A program made the position numbers and the translations under genes. Positions 5,198 through 9,581 of a DNA stretch of 9,581 bases are shown here, piece by piece. Under the pieces are notes generated by a model that did not search any database, was not told where the DNA came from, and saw nothing but the letters and a program-made list of their open reading frames with translations. Numbering within the stretch: position 1 is the first letter of the stretch; each line of letters begins with the position of its first letter. The DNA is taken from positions 1-9,581 of the forward strand of contig CALKAR010000283.1 in NCBI GenBank assembly GCA_937988745.1. Direction: 5' to 3'. The DNA is from an uncultured Peptococcaceae bacterium. Lineage in GTDB: Bacteria > Bacillota > Limnochordia > Darwinibacteriales > Darwinibacteriaceae.

Positions 5198-6754
5198 ATG
5201 CAAGCACAGACGGCTGGCGGGCGCTACCGTGCGCTCGAAGGGCGTCGTGCGCCCTTCCTTGAACGCGCACGCGCAGCAGCCAAACTAACGATCCCGTCAC
5301 TGCTTCCTCCCGATAACCATAGCGGATTCTCCAAGCTCCCCACACCGTTCCAGGGTCTCGGAGCACGCGGCGTCAATAACCTCTCCTCGAAGCTCCTCCT
5401 GGCGCTCCTACCTCCAAACGCCCCCTTCTTCCGGCTAGTTATTGACGACTACACGTTGGAGCAGCTCGCACAGCAGGGGGCGAGCTTACGCTCAGAGGTT
5501 GAAGAGGCCCTCGCCAAGATTGAGCGAGCGGTTATGACCGAGATTGAGGTTCAGGCGGTCCGTGTGTCTGTAGCGGAGGCGCTCAAGCAGCTTATCGTTG
5601 CGGGCAACGTACTCCTCTACCTGGCACCCGAGGGCGGTATCCGTGTCTTCCGGCTGGACCGATATGTCGTGCGCCGTGACCCGATGGGCAACGTGCTAGA
5701 GATCATCGTTCAGGAGCACGTTTCCCCAGAGGCGCTCCCCGATCATATCCAGGCGCGAATCTCCGATAGCGACAAGCAGGGGAAGGATAAGACCGTCGAG
5801 CTTTACACGCGAATCTACCGGCAGGAAGGCAAGTGGCGCGTTTATCAGGAGGTCAAAGGCGAGACCATCCCCGGCACGGAAGGTGAGTACCCACTCGACA
5901 AGTCGCCGTGGATCGCACTGCGATTCACCAAGATCGACGGTGAGGACTACGGTCGCGGTTACGTCGAGGAGTACATCGGAGACCTCCGCTCGCTCGAAGC
6001 ACTGACGCAAGCCATTGTGGAAGGGTCGGCGGCTTCCGCCAAGGTGCTGTTCCTTGTGAACCCCAACGGCGTGACCGATCCACGTACCCTAACCGAGTCG
6101 CCTAACGGCGCAGTTCGGTCAGGCGATGCTAACGACGTGACGGTCCTGCAAGTCCAGAAGTTCGCTGACTTCCGCGTCGCCTACGAGACCATCGGTGTAA
6201 TCGAGCAACGCCTGTCTTTCGCGTTCCTCCTGAACACAGCGGTTCAGCGAGACGGCGAGCGGGTGACAGCCGAGGAGATCCGATACATGGCGAGAGAGCT
6301 TGAGGACGCCCTCGGTGGAGTCTACTCGATCCTGTCGCAGGAGTTCCAGTACCCACTGGTGAATCGGTTGATCTTCCAACTGGAACGACAGCGCAAGATC
6401 CCGACGCTGCCGCGTGGGGTAGTCCGACCGACCATCACGACCGGCCTCGAAGCCCTCGGTCGTGGTCATGACCTCAATAAGCTCGACGCCTTCATTGCGG
6501 GCGCTCAACAGGCCATCGGCCCCGAAGCCCTGGCTCGCTACCTAGTCGTGTCCGACTACCTGATTCGTCGTGGGACGGCGCTTGGTATCGACATGAACGG
6601 TCTAGTGCGAACCGAGGAGGAAGTGATCGCAGCGGAGCAGCAGCAGCACGAACAGCTCCAGGCAGAGCAAGCGCAGATGTTGCTTGCGCAGGGCGGTATG
6701 GACATGGCGAAAGAAGCAGTCAAGGCAGGAATGAAGAATGGCGGACAGCGGTAG
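5198..6754 (+). CDS. Portal protein (head-to-tail connector), T7 gp8 family
   Basis: This 518-residue protein is the dodecameric portal at the DNA-packaging vertex and tail attachment site. It is strongly T7 gp8-like throughout: RAPFLERARAAAKLTIPSLLP near residues 17-37, GARGVNNLSSKLLLALLP (55-72), ALKQLIVAGNVLLYL, GRGYVEEYIGDLRSLEALTQAI, LSFAFLLNTAVQRDGERVTAEEIR (about 339-362) and GVYSILSQEFQYPLV. T7 gp8 is 536 aa. GAGGTAAG sits just upstream of ATG 5198. The C-terminal tail is Gln/Glu-rich (EEEVIAAEQQQHEQLQ) and probably coiled. Its 3' end overlaps the 54-aa gene at 6738. Confidence 0.97.
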   Translation: MQAQTAGGRYRALEGRRAPFLERARAAAKLTIPSLLPPDNHSGFSKLPTPFQGLGARGVNNLSSKLLLALLPPNAPFFRLVIDDYTLEQLAQQGASLRSEVEEALAKIERAVMTEIEVQAVRVSVAEALKQLIVAGNVLLYLAPEGGIRVFRLDRYVVRRDPMGNVLEIIVQEHVSPEALPDHIQARISDSDKQGKDKTVELYTRIYRQEGKWRVYQEVKGETIPGTEGEYPLDKSPWIALRFTKIDGEDYGRGYVEEYIGDLRSLEALTQAIVEGSAASAKVLFLVNPNGVTDPRTLTESPNGAVRSGDANDVTVLQVQKFADFRVAYETIGVIEQRLSFAFLLNTAVQRDGERVTAEEIRYMARELEDALGGVYSILSQEFQYPLVNRLIFQLERQRKIPTLPRGVVRPTITTGLEALGRGHDLNKLDAFIAGAQQAIGPEALARYLVVSDYLIRRGTALGIDMNGLVRTEEEVIAAEQQQHEQLQAEQAQMLLAQGGMDMAKEAVKAGMKNGGQR

Positions 6755-6902
6755 TAACGGTCGCCGCCGCCAGAAGCGTAAAGGGGCTGCCGATCAGGTG
6801 GCCCCTCCTGTTTCTGGGACCGGCACCGATCAACAGAAACCCTCTGAGAACGCCCGGAAGGAGGTCGAGAAGACCACGGGCTTGGTTGTAGTTCATCACT
6901 GA
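6738..6902 (+). CDS. Small basic protein between portal and scaffold, 54 aa
   Basis: This ORF is shorter than common length cut-offs but is well supported. ATG 6738 follows GCAGGA (6725-6730) at 7 nt, it overlaps the portal end by 17 nt, and its TGA (6900-6902) lies 11 nt before the scaffold start. It fills what would otherwise be a 159-nt gap in a region with almost no gaps. The product begins MADSGSNGRRRQKRKGAADQ, so the N-terminus is strongly basic. The middle is Pro/Gly/Thr-rich and the end is TTGLVVVHH. It is probably disordered. It could bind nucleic acid or a virion partner, but I see no family signature and no function can be named. Confidence 0.65.
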   Translation: MADSGSNGRRRQKRKGAADQVAPPVSGTGTDQQKPSENARKEVEKTTGLVVVHH

Positions 6903-6913
6903 CAGGAGTTTGT

Positions 6914-7702
6914 ATGGCAGAAATTCTCAACACCGGCACTGGCGCGACCGACGTTACTCCAGCCCCTCAGGGCCACGACGAGGCGATGCTCGCCAAGGTG
7001 GATCAGAAGGAAGCGGAGCTGGCGCAGATCGGTCAGGACTCCCCGAAGCAGCAGGACGGCGAGTTGCTTCTTGGCAAGTTCAAGAGCGTCGAGGACCTGA
7101 CCAAGGCGTATCAGGAGCTTGAGCGCAAGCTGTCTCAGGCGAACCAGCAGAAGGCGCAGCAGAAGTTCTCTGGTGACATGACCGAGGACAAGGCCAGCGA
7201 GTTGATCGACAAGGCTGGAATCGATGTGGAGGCCATGTCCGAATACTTCTACGAGAACGGCTCGCTGGCTGAAGAGCATTACGCCGCGTTGGAGAAGGCT
7301 GGTATTCCGCGCGCCTTCGTAGATCAGTATATCGCCGGAATCGAGGCTCAGGCTCAGGCGTACCGCGATCAGCTCATGGAGGAGATTGGCGGCGAGGAGG
7401 CGTTCGCTGCGATGGCTGCTTGGGCTGTGGCGAACCTGAGCGAGCAGGAGCTTGAGGAATACAACGAGGCTGTTGATAGCGGCGACCTGAGCATGGTGCG
7501 AAGCGCCGTGATGAGTCTCGCCTTCCGCTATCAGCGAGAGGCAGGTCGTGACCCGAAGCTCATCGGCGGTCAGGCTGGTGGCCCGGCTGGTTTCGAGTCG
7601 ATCGCTCAACTCACCGCTGCGATGAAAGACCCGCGCTATGAGACCGATCCGGCTTATCGGCGCGAGGTCGAGCAGCGTCTTGCTCGTTCCAACATCTTCT
7701 GA
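6914..7702 (+). CDS. Capsid assembly scaffolding protein, T7 gp9 family
   Basis: This 262-residue acidic, helical protein guides assembly of capsid subunits into the procapsid and then leaves, as T7 gp9 does. The N-terminus is disordered (TGTGATDVTPAPQG). It is followed by the recognisable LLLGKFKSVEDLTKAYQELE (residues 51-70), then coiled Gln/Glu-rich sequence. The C-terminus, DPRYETDPAYRREVEQRL, is also typical of the family. T7 gp9 is 307 aa, so this is somewhat shorter. ATG 6914 follows AGGAG at 6904-6908. It lies downstream of the portal as in T7, but the capsid gene does not follow directly: a lysis-like cassette and a long leader intervene. Confidence 0.93.
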   Translation: MAEILNTGTGATDVTPAPQGHDEAMLAKVDQKEAELAQIGQDSPKQQDGELLLGKFKSVEDLTKAYQELERKLSQANQQKAQQKFSGDMTEDKASELIDKAGIDVEAMSEYFYENGSLAEEHYAALEKAGIPRAFVDQYIAGIEAQAQAYRDQLMEEIGGEEAFAAMAAWAVANLSEQELEEYNEAVDSGDLSMVRSAVMSLAFRYQREAGRDPKLIGGQAGGPAGFESIAQLTAAMKDPRYETDPAYRREVEQRLARSNIF

Positions 7703-7710
7703 GGTAACAC

Positions 7711-7908
7711 ATGATCGAGTTCATCATCGAGAACTGGGAAACCGTACTGGCCCTCCTGGCAGCTCTGCACGCGCTGGCCGTGGCGATTGTGAACCTCACT
7801 CCGACTCCGAAGGACGATGAGATTCTCGCCAAGGTGTATCGGGTGGTCGAAATCCTGGCCGGTCTATTCACCAAGCGGACCAAGGACGCTGGCACTGGTG
7901 ACCGATGA
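7711..7908 (+). CDS. Small membrane protein, holin candidate, 65 aa
   Basis: ATG 7711 follows GAGGTAAC 8 nt after the scaffold stop. The product starts MIEFIIENWE and has one hydrophobic segment, TVLALLAALHALAVAIVN (residues 11-28). The motif LTPTPKDDEI (29-38) follows, then a second weakly hydrophobic helix VYRVVEILAGLF (42-53) and a basic tail. From memory, short phage membrane proteins with an NLTPTPKDDE-like motif are common and are annotated as hypothetical or holin-like. Being followed by Rz- and Rz1-like genes makes a holin role attractive, but no endolysin is in the window to anchor it. The 3' end overlaps the next gene as ATGA (7905-7908). Confidence 0.7.
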   Translation: MIEFIIENWETVLALLAALHALAVAIVNLTPTPKDDEILAKVYRVVEILAGLFTKRTKDAGTGDR

Positions 7909-8141
7909 GAGCCGTACTAGAGGCGATCACCAAGTTCCTCCAAACGTTTGTTCTCGTGCTCTCCCTCATCCGCGACGAATCGCTCCGGCGTGAGGGAGAG
8001 CGCAGGGCGCGACAGAAGGACTTGGAGAGTGCCTATGAGCAGCTAGGGGAAGCCCATGAGATCGACCTTAGGGTGGCTCGTGGCGAGTTGTCTGCTAGTG
8101 AGCTTGAGCGGATGCGCCGCTACGAGCGCACGTCCGAATGA
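7905..8141 (+). CDS. Rz-like inner-membrane spanin candidate, 78 aa
   Basis: ATG 7905 overlaps the previous stop. The N-terminus (residues 4-22, VLEAITKFLQTFVLVLSLI) is a moderately hydrophobic helix broken by E6, K10 and Q13, so membrane insertion is plausible but not certain. After residue 23 the chain is highly charged and helical (RREGERRARQKDLESAYEQL), which fits the periplasmic coiled coil of Rz spanins. The strongest support is context: a lipoprotein gene starts inside it at 8056 in another frame, the classic Rz/Rz1 nested layout. At 78 residues it is short for Rz (usually about 100-150). If a spanin, it would help fuse the inner and outer membranes at lysis. Confidence 0.55.
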   Translation: MRAVLEAITKFLQTFVLVLSLIRDESLRREGERRARQKDLESAYEQLGEAHEIDLRVARGELSASELERMRRYERTSE

Positions 8142-8250
8142 GTGTGTCTGGGCGAAGCCAATCACTTGGCACCAGACCGACACCGAACAAACCAAGCGTG
8201 AAATCTTCGCGCACAATTTGAAGTGGGAGCGGTTCTGCTCCGCCGAGTAA
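8056..8250 (+). CDS. Rz1-like outer-membrane lipoprotein (spanin), 64 aa
   Basis: The product starts MRSTLGWLVASCLLVSLSGC: a basic residue, a hydrophobic stretch and a lipobox L17-S-G-C20. It should therefore be secreted, cut before C20 and lipid-anchored, leaving a 45-residue mature protein. The mature part has the pattern CVWAKPITW...T...EIFAHNLKWERFC (residues 30-61). This resembles short phage Rz1-like proteins ending in a HN-x-x-W-x-x-x-C element. AGGGGAAG at 8045-8052 gives a ribosome binding site. It begins within the Rz-like gene, overlaps it by 86 nt in a different frame and continues 109 nt beyond. A lipoprotein spanin implies a Gram-negative host. Confidence 0.8.
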   Translation: MRSTLGWLVASCLLVSLSGCAATSARPNECVWAKPITWHQTDTEQTKREIFAHNLKWERFCSAE

Positions 8251-8261
8251 TTAACCTGAGG

Positions 8262-8285
8262 TATTACAACTCAGTTATGGAGAAC
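8262..8285 (+). promoter_or_regulatory. T7-type phage RNA polymerase promoter (copy 2)
   Basis: ATTACAACTCAGTTATGG followed by AGAAC differs from copy 1 only at position -2 (A here, T there). With +1 at G8279, 11 of the 17 bases from -17 to -1 match the T7 consensus, including ACTCA at -10 to -6. It lies 12 nt after the Rz1-like stop and upstream of the major capsid gene, the counterpart of T7 phi10. The first transcribed bases form a hairpin. Confidence 0.82.
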
Positions 8286-8327
8286 AAAAGAGTTCTCCAG
8301 TCTCCTCTGTTCCCTCCCCTGTTGATT
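8278..8327 (+). repeat. Direct repeat, copy 1 (initially transcribed region)
   Basis: TGGAGAACAAAAGAG, then a polypyrimidine tract TCTCCTCTGTTCCCTCCCC and TGTTGATT. It recurs at 8443-8485 with few mismatches. This copy is directly attached to the promoter and carries the complete right arm of the hairpin. Confidence 0.75.
8279..8298 (+). promoter_or_regulatory. 5'-terminal mRNA hairpin starting at +1
   Basis: GGAGAAC (8279-8285) pairs perfectly with GTTCTCC (8292-8298) around the loop AAAAGA. The stem begins at the predicted first transcribed base. The T7 gene 10 transcript also begins with a +1 hairpin, which protects the mRNA from 5'-end-dependent decay. The same role is likely here. Copy 1 at 3981 does not form an equivalent hairpin. 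Confidence 0.7.
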
Positions 8328-8336
8328 AGTAATATG

Positions 8337-8367
8337 ACCTCCCCCTCTGGCCTAGCTACGGGGAGGT
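8337..8367 (+). other. GC-rich hairpin containing a Shine-Dalgarno-like arm
   Basis: ACCTCCCC (8337-8344) pairs perfectly with GGGGAGGT (8360-8367) around a 15-nt loop. The right arm is a strong ribosome binding sequence 5 nt before an ATG at 8372 and would be hidden by the stem. TTCTC, not a T-run, follows, so an intrinsic terminator is not supported. The role is unknown. Confidence 0.5.
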
Positions 8368-8442
8368 TCTCATGTCATCCGCCCCCGTCGAGTACGCCCG
8401 CTCACCTATCCCGAGCGTGTGCCGAAAGCCGGGGGCAATTCT

Positions 8443-8485
8443 TGGAGAACAAACGAGTCTCCCTCTGTTCCCTCTCCTGTTGGTT
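8443..8485 (+). repeat. Direct repeat, copy 2 (promoter-less, decayed)
   Basis: TGGAGAACAAACGAG, then TCTCCCTCTGTTCCCTCTCC and TGTTGGTT. It aligns with 8278-8327 but is 7 nt shorter, having lost most of the hairpin's right arm; only a 5-bp GGAGA/TCTCC stem remains. The sequence just upstream no longer resembles the promoter. It ends 8 nt before the terminator-like hairpin. Confidence 0.7.
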
Positions 8486-8492
8486 GATGTTT

Positions 8493-8520
8493 GGGGCGGT
8501 GCAACGCCGCCCCCGTTTTT
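8493..8520 (+). terminator. Intrinsic-type terminator upstream of the capsid gene
   Basis: GGGGCGG (8493-8499) pairs with CCGCCCC (8507-8513) around a 7-nt loop. CG and five T's (8516-8520) follow. This is the classical form of a factor-independent terminator on the + strand. It lies 214 nt after the predicted +1 at 8279 and 168 nt before the capsid start. It would end transcripts entering from the lysis genes or give a short RNA from promoter copy 2, unless the phage polymerase reads through. Confidence 0.75.
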
Positions 8521-8546
8521 ACCTCTGAACGATCACATAAGTCACA

Positions 8547-8597
8547 CTGGCAGCAAAGCCGGTGGCTTAGCTTCCGCACGGAATTCATGCGCTAGCC
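8547..8597 (+). other. Pair of small hairpins in the capsid leader
   Basis: CTGGC (8547-8551) pairs with GCCGG (8558-8562). GGCT-T-AGC (8564-8571) pairs with GCTAGCC (8591-8597) with one bulged T, enclosing a small TTCC/GGAA stem (8572-8575 with 8580-8583). Individually these are weak, but they stand side by side between the terminator and the large stem-loop. They may be part of one folded leader RNA. Confidence 0.35.
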
Positions 8598-8631
8598 TTG
8601 GCCCTCTGCGGAGGACAACCTTGTGCGGAGC

Positions 8632-8674
8632 CGTGAATGACGTGGGAGCCAACTAATCTCCCAAATCGTTCACG
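8632..8674 (+). promoter_or_regulatory. 15-bp stem-loop directly before the capsid ribosome binding site
   Basis: CGTGAATGA (8632-8640) pairs with TCGTTCACG (8666-8674), including one T-G wobble. After a 2x2 internal loop, TGGGAG (8643-8648) pairs with CTCCCA (8658-8663) around the loop CCAACTAAT. The stem stops one base before the GAGG ribosome binding site (8675-8677 plus neighbours), leaving it accessible. Possible roles are an RNase III-type processing site, a 5' stabiliser of processed capsid mRNA, or a structure that keeps the ribosome site open. Confidence 0.65.
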
Positions 8675-8688
8675 AGGTAATTCTAAGA

Positions 8689-9581
8689 ATGGCTGACGCA
8701 ATCGTTTCACGCCTTGGCCAGATCAACGGCACTGGCCCTGTAGATGCGCTTTTTCTCAAGATCTTCGCTGGCGAGGTTCTGACCTCGTTTGAGAAAACCA
8801 ACGTCACGATGGGCCGACATTTCGTTCGGACCATTAGTCATGGTAAATCGGCCCAGTTTCCCGTGATGGGCCGTGCTTCGGCCTACTACCACACTCCGGG
8901 GCAGGAAATTCTCGGTGGTCGCATCAAGCACGCCGAGAAGGTCATCACCATCGACGAGCTGCTAATTGCTCCGGCGTTTATCGCCAACATCGACGAGGCG
9001 AAGAACCACTACGACGTTCGCTCCGTTTACACCAAGGAGCTGGGCGCGAAGCTGGCAAACACGATGGATAAGCATGTCCTCCAGGTGGGCGTGCTGGCCG
9101 CTCGCAGCCCCAAGACCATCGACGACCCGGACCAGTTCGGCGGCACCACGATCTATGGCGTTGACCCGACGGATGGTGACTCTCTGGCCGACGCTATGTT
9201 CGAGGCCGCCAAGGTGCTCGATGAGAAAGACGTTCCGGCTGAGGACCGCACGCTCTTCGTCCGTCCTGCCGAGTTCTATGCTCTAGCGAAGAGCACCAAG
9301 GTTATTAACCGTGACTGGGGTGGTCAGGGTAGCTACGCGGAGGGTAACGTAATCCGTGTGGCGGGCATCACCATCGTCAAGACCAACAACCTGCCGAAGG
9401 AGAACGTCGCTCCTGGCACCCTCGAAGCAGGCACTAACGACAAGTATGCGGGCGACTTCTCCAACACCGTGGGTCTGGTAATGCACCCGAGCGCGGTCGG
9501 CACCGTGAAGCTGCTCGACCTGGGTATGGAGGCTGAGTACCAGATCAGCCGACAGGGCACCCTGATGGTCGCCAAGTACGC
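8689..9581 (+). CDS. Major capsid protein, T7 gp10A family (3' end outside window)
   Basis: ATG 8689 follows GAGGTAA at 8675-8680. The frame stays open to the right edge, giving 297 residues so far. It is the main shell protein of the T7-like head. Similarity to T7 gp10A is plain along the length: ALFLKIFAGEVLTSFEKTNV (residues 20-39), GKSAQFPVMGR (52-62), KHAEKVITIDELL (80-92), NHYDVRSVYTKELGAKLA (106-123), DVPAEDRTLFV, and near the edge LVMHPSAVGTVKLLDLGME and ending VAKYA. T7 gp10A is 345 aa, so only a few dozen residues are missing. The region where T7 makes gp10B by frameshifting is outside the window. The N-terminus lacks the T7-tag sequence. Confidence 0.97.
   Translation, partial: MADAIVSRLGQINGTGPVDALFLKIFAGEVLTSFEKTNVTMGRHFVRTISHGKSAQFPVMGRASAYYHTPGQEILGGRIKHAEKVITIDELLIAPAFIANIDEAKNHYDVRSVYTKELGAKLANTMDKHVLQVGVLAARSPKTIDDPDQFGGTTIYGVDPTDGDSLADAMFEAAKVLDEKDVPAEDRTLFVRPAEFYALAKSTKVINRDWGGQGSYAEGNVIRVAGITIVKTNNLPKENVAPGTLEAGTNDKYAGDFSNTVGLVMHPSAVGTVKLLDLGMEAEYQISRQGTLMVAKY

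Larger units (their letters stand above)
8251..8688 (+). other. 438-nt structured non-coding leader before the capsid gene
   Basis: This is the only long gap between genes. In order it holds a phage promoter (8262-8285), a 5'-terminal hairpin (8279-8298), a polypyrimidine tract, a GC hairpin (8337-8367), a decayed repeat of the hairpin plus pyrimidine tract (8443-8485) and a terminator-like hairpin with five T's (8493-8520). A run of smaller hairpins (8547-8562, 8564-8597) leads to a 15-bp stem-loop (8632-8674) just before the capsid ribosome binding site. Frames open across parts of it, but they cross all these structures and have odd composition, so I treat it as non-coding. I see no tRNA. 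Confidence 0.75.

Noticed and set aside
6896..7609. 237-codon open frame on the - strand opposite the scaffold gene
   Set aside because: It is antisense to a confident scaffold gene. Leu-rich content mirrors the Gln/Glu-rich coiled coil on the other strand. There is no ribosome site or neighbouring - strand gene.
7596..7612. Third promoter candidate containing CTCAACTCACC
   Set aside because: Only AACTCA matches. The bases on both sides disagree with the two good copies and it is inside the scaffold gene.
8434..8450. Promoter upstream of the second leader repeat
   Set aside because: Only TGGAGAAC is shared. The specificity core ACAACTCA is absent, so the promoter part appears lost.
8223..8528. 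101-codon open frame starting in the Rz1-like gene and crossing the promoter
   Set aside because: It spans the promoter, both repeats and the terminator, has no good ribosome site and has atypical composition. The apparent internal MENKRV/LENKRV similarity is simply the DNA repeat read in one frame.
8521..8688. A tRNA in the structured capsid leader
   Set aside because: No T-loop GTTCRA motif, no acceptor-stem pairing and no cloverleaf layout. The hairpins are sequential and of the wrong sizes.
1..9581. CRISPR array, insertion sequence or defence system
   Set aside because: No regularly spaced repeats, transposase motifs or terminal inverted repeats were seen. Nearly all sequence is accounted for by phage genes.

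Overview
This window is part of the genome of a T7-like (Autographivirus-type) podophage. Every convincing gene lies on the + strand. Genes are tightly packed, often with TGATG or ATGA stop/start overlaps. The portal, scaffold and major capsid proteins are recognisably T7 gp8, gp9 and gp10 relatives in the T7 order. A secreted lipoprotein that looks like an outer-membrane spanin subunit points to a Gram-negative host. The window is GC-rich by eye. The cobalamin-dependent ribonucleotide reductase is typical of T7-like phages of aquatic and alphaproteobacterial hosts, but the host cannot be named from sequence alone.

Layout. (1) 3-3904 is a DNA-metabolism block: the 3' end of an unidentified gene, two small unknown genes, a T7 gp6-type 5'-3' exonuclease, a DUF3310 (gp1.7-like, putative nucleotide kinase) protein, a MazG-like nucleotide pyrophosphohydrolase and a class II ribonucleotide reductase. 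Together these would break down DNA, clean up the nucleotide pool and make dNTPs for phage replication. (2) 3905-4017 is a boundary: an 11-bp stem-loop followed by a T7-type single-subunit RNA polymerase promoter. (3) 4018-7702 is the first part of the virion block: three small T7 class III-like genes, a possible GNAT-fold protein, the portal, a 54-aa basic protein missed by usual length cut-offs, and the scaffold. (4) 7711-8250 is a compact lysis-like cassette (small membrane protein, Rz-like, overlapping Rz1-like lipoprotein) placed between scaffold and capsid. (5) 8251-8688 is a 438-nt non-coding, highly structured leader. (6) From 8689 the major capsid gene runs off the right edge.

The most interesting part is the leader. 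It holds a second promoter that matches the first at 22 of 23 positions. Its transcript would begin with a perfect 7-bp hairpin at +1, like the 5' hairpin of T7 gene 10 mRNA. There is a decayed second copy of that initially transcribed region without its promoter, an intrinsic-type terminator between promoter and capsid gene, and a 15-bp stem-loop ending exactly at the capsid ribosome binding site. This suggests either a short abundant phage RNA of about 242 nt or a read-through and processing control on capsid expression. All functional statements are inferences from sequence. The RNA polymerase, DNA polymerase and endolysin genes lie outside the window.
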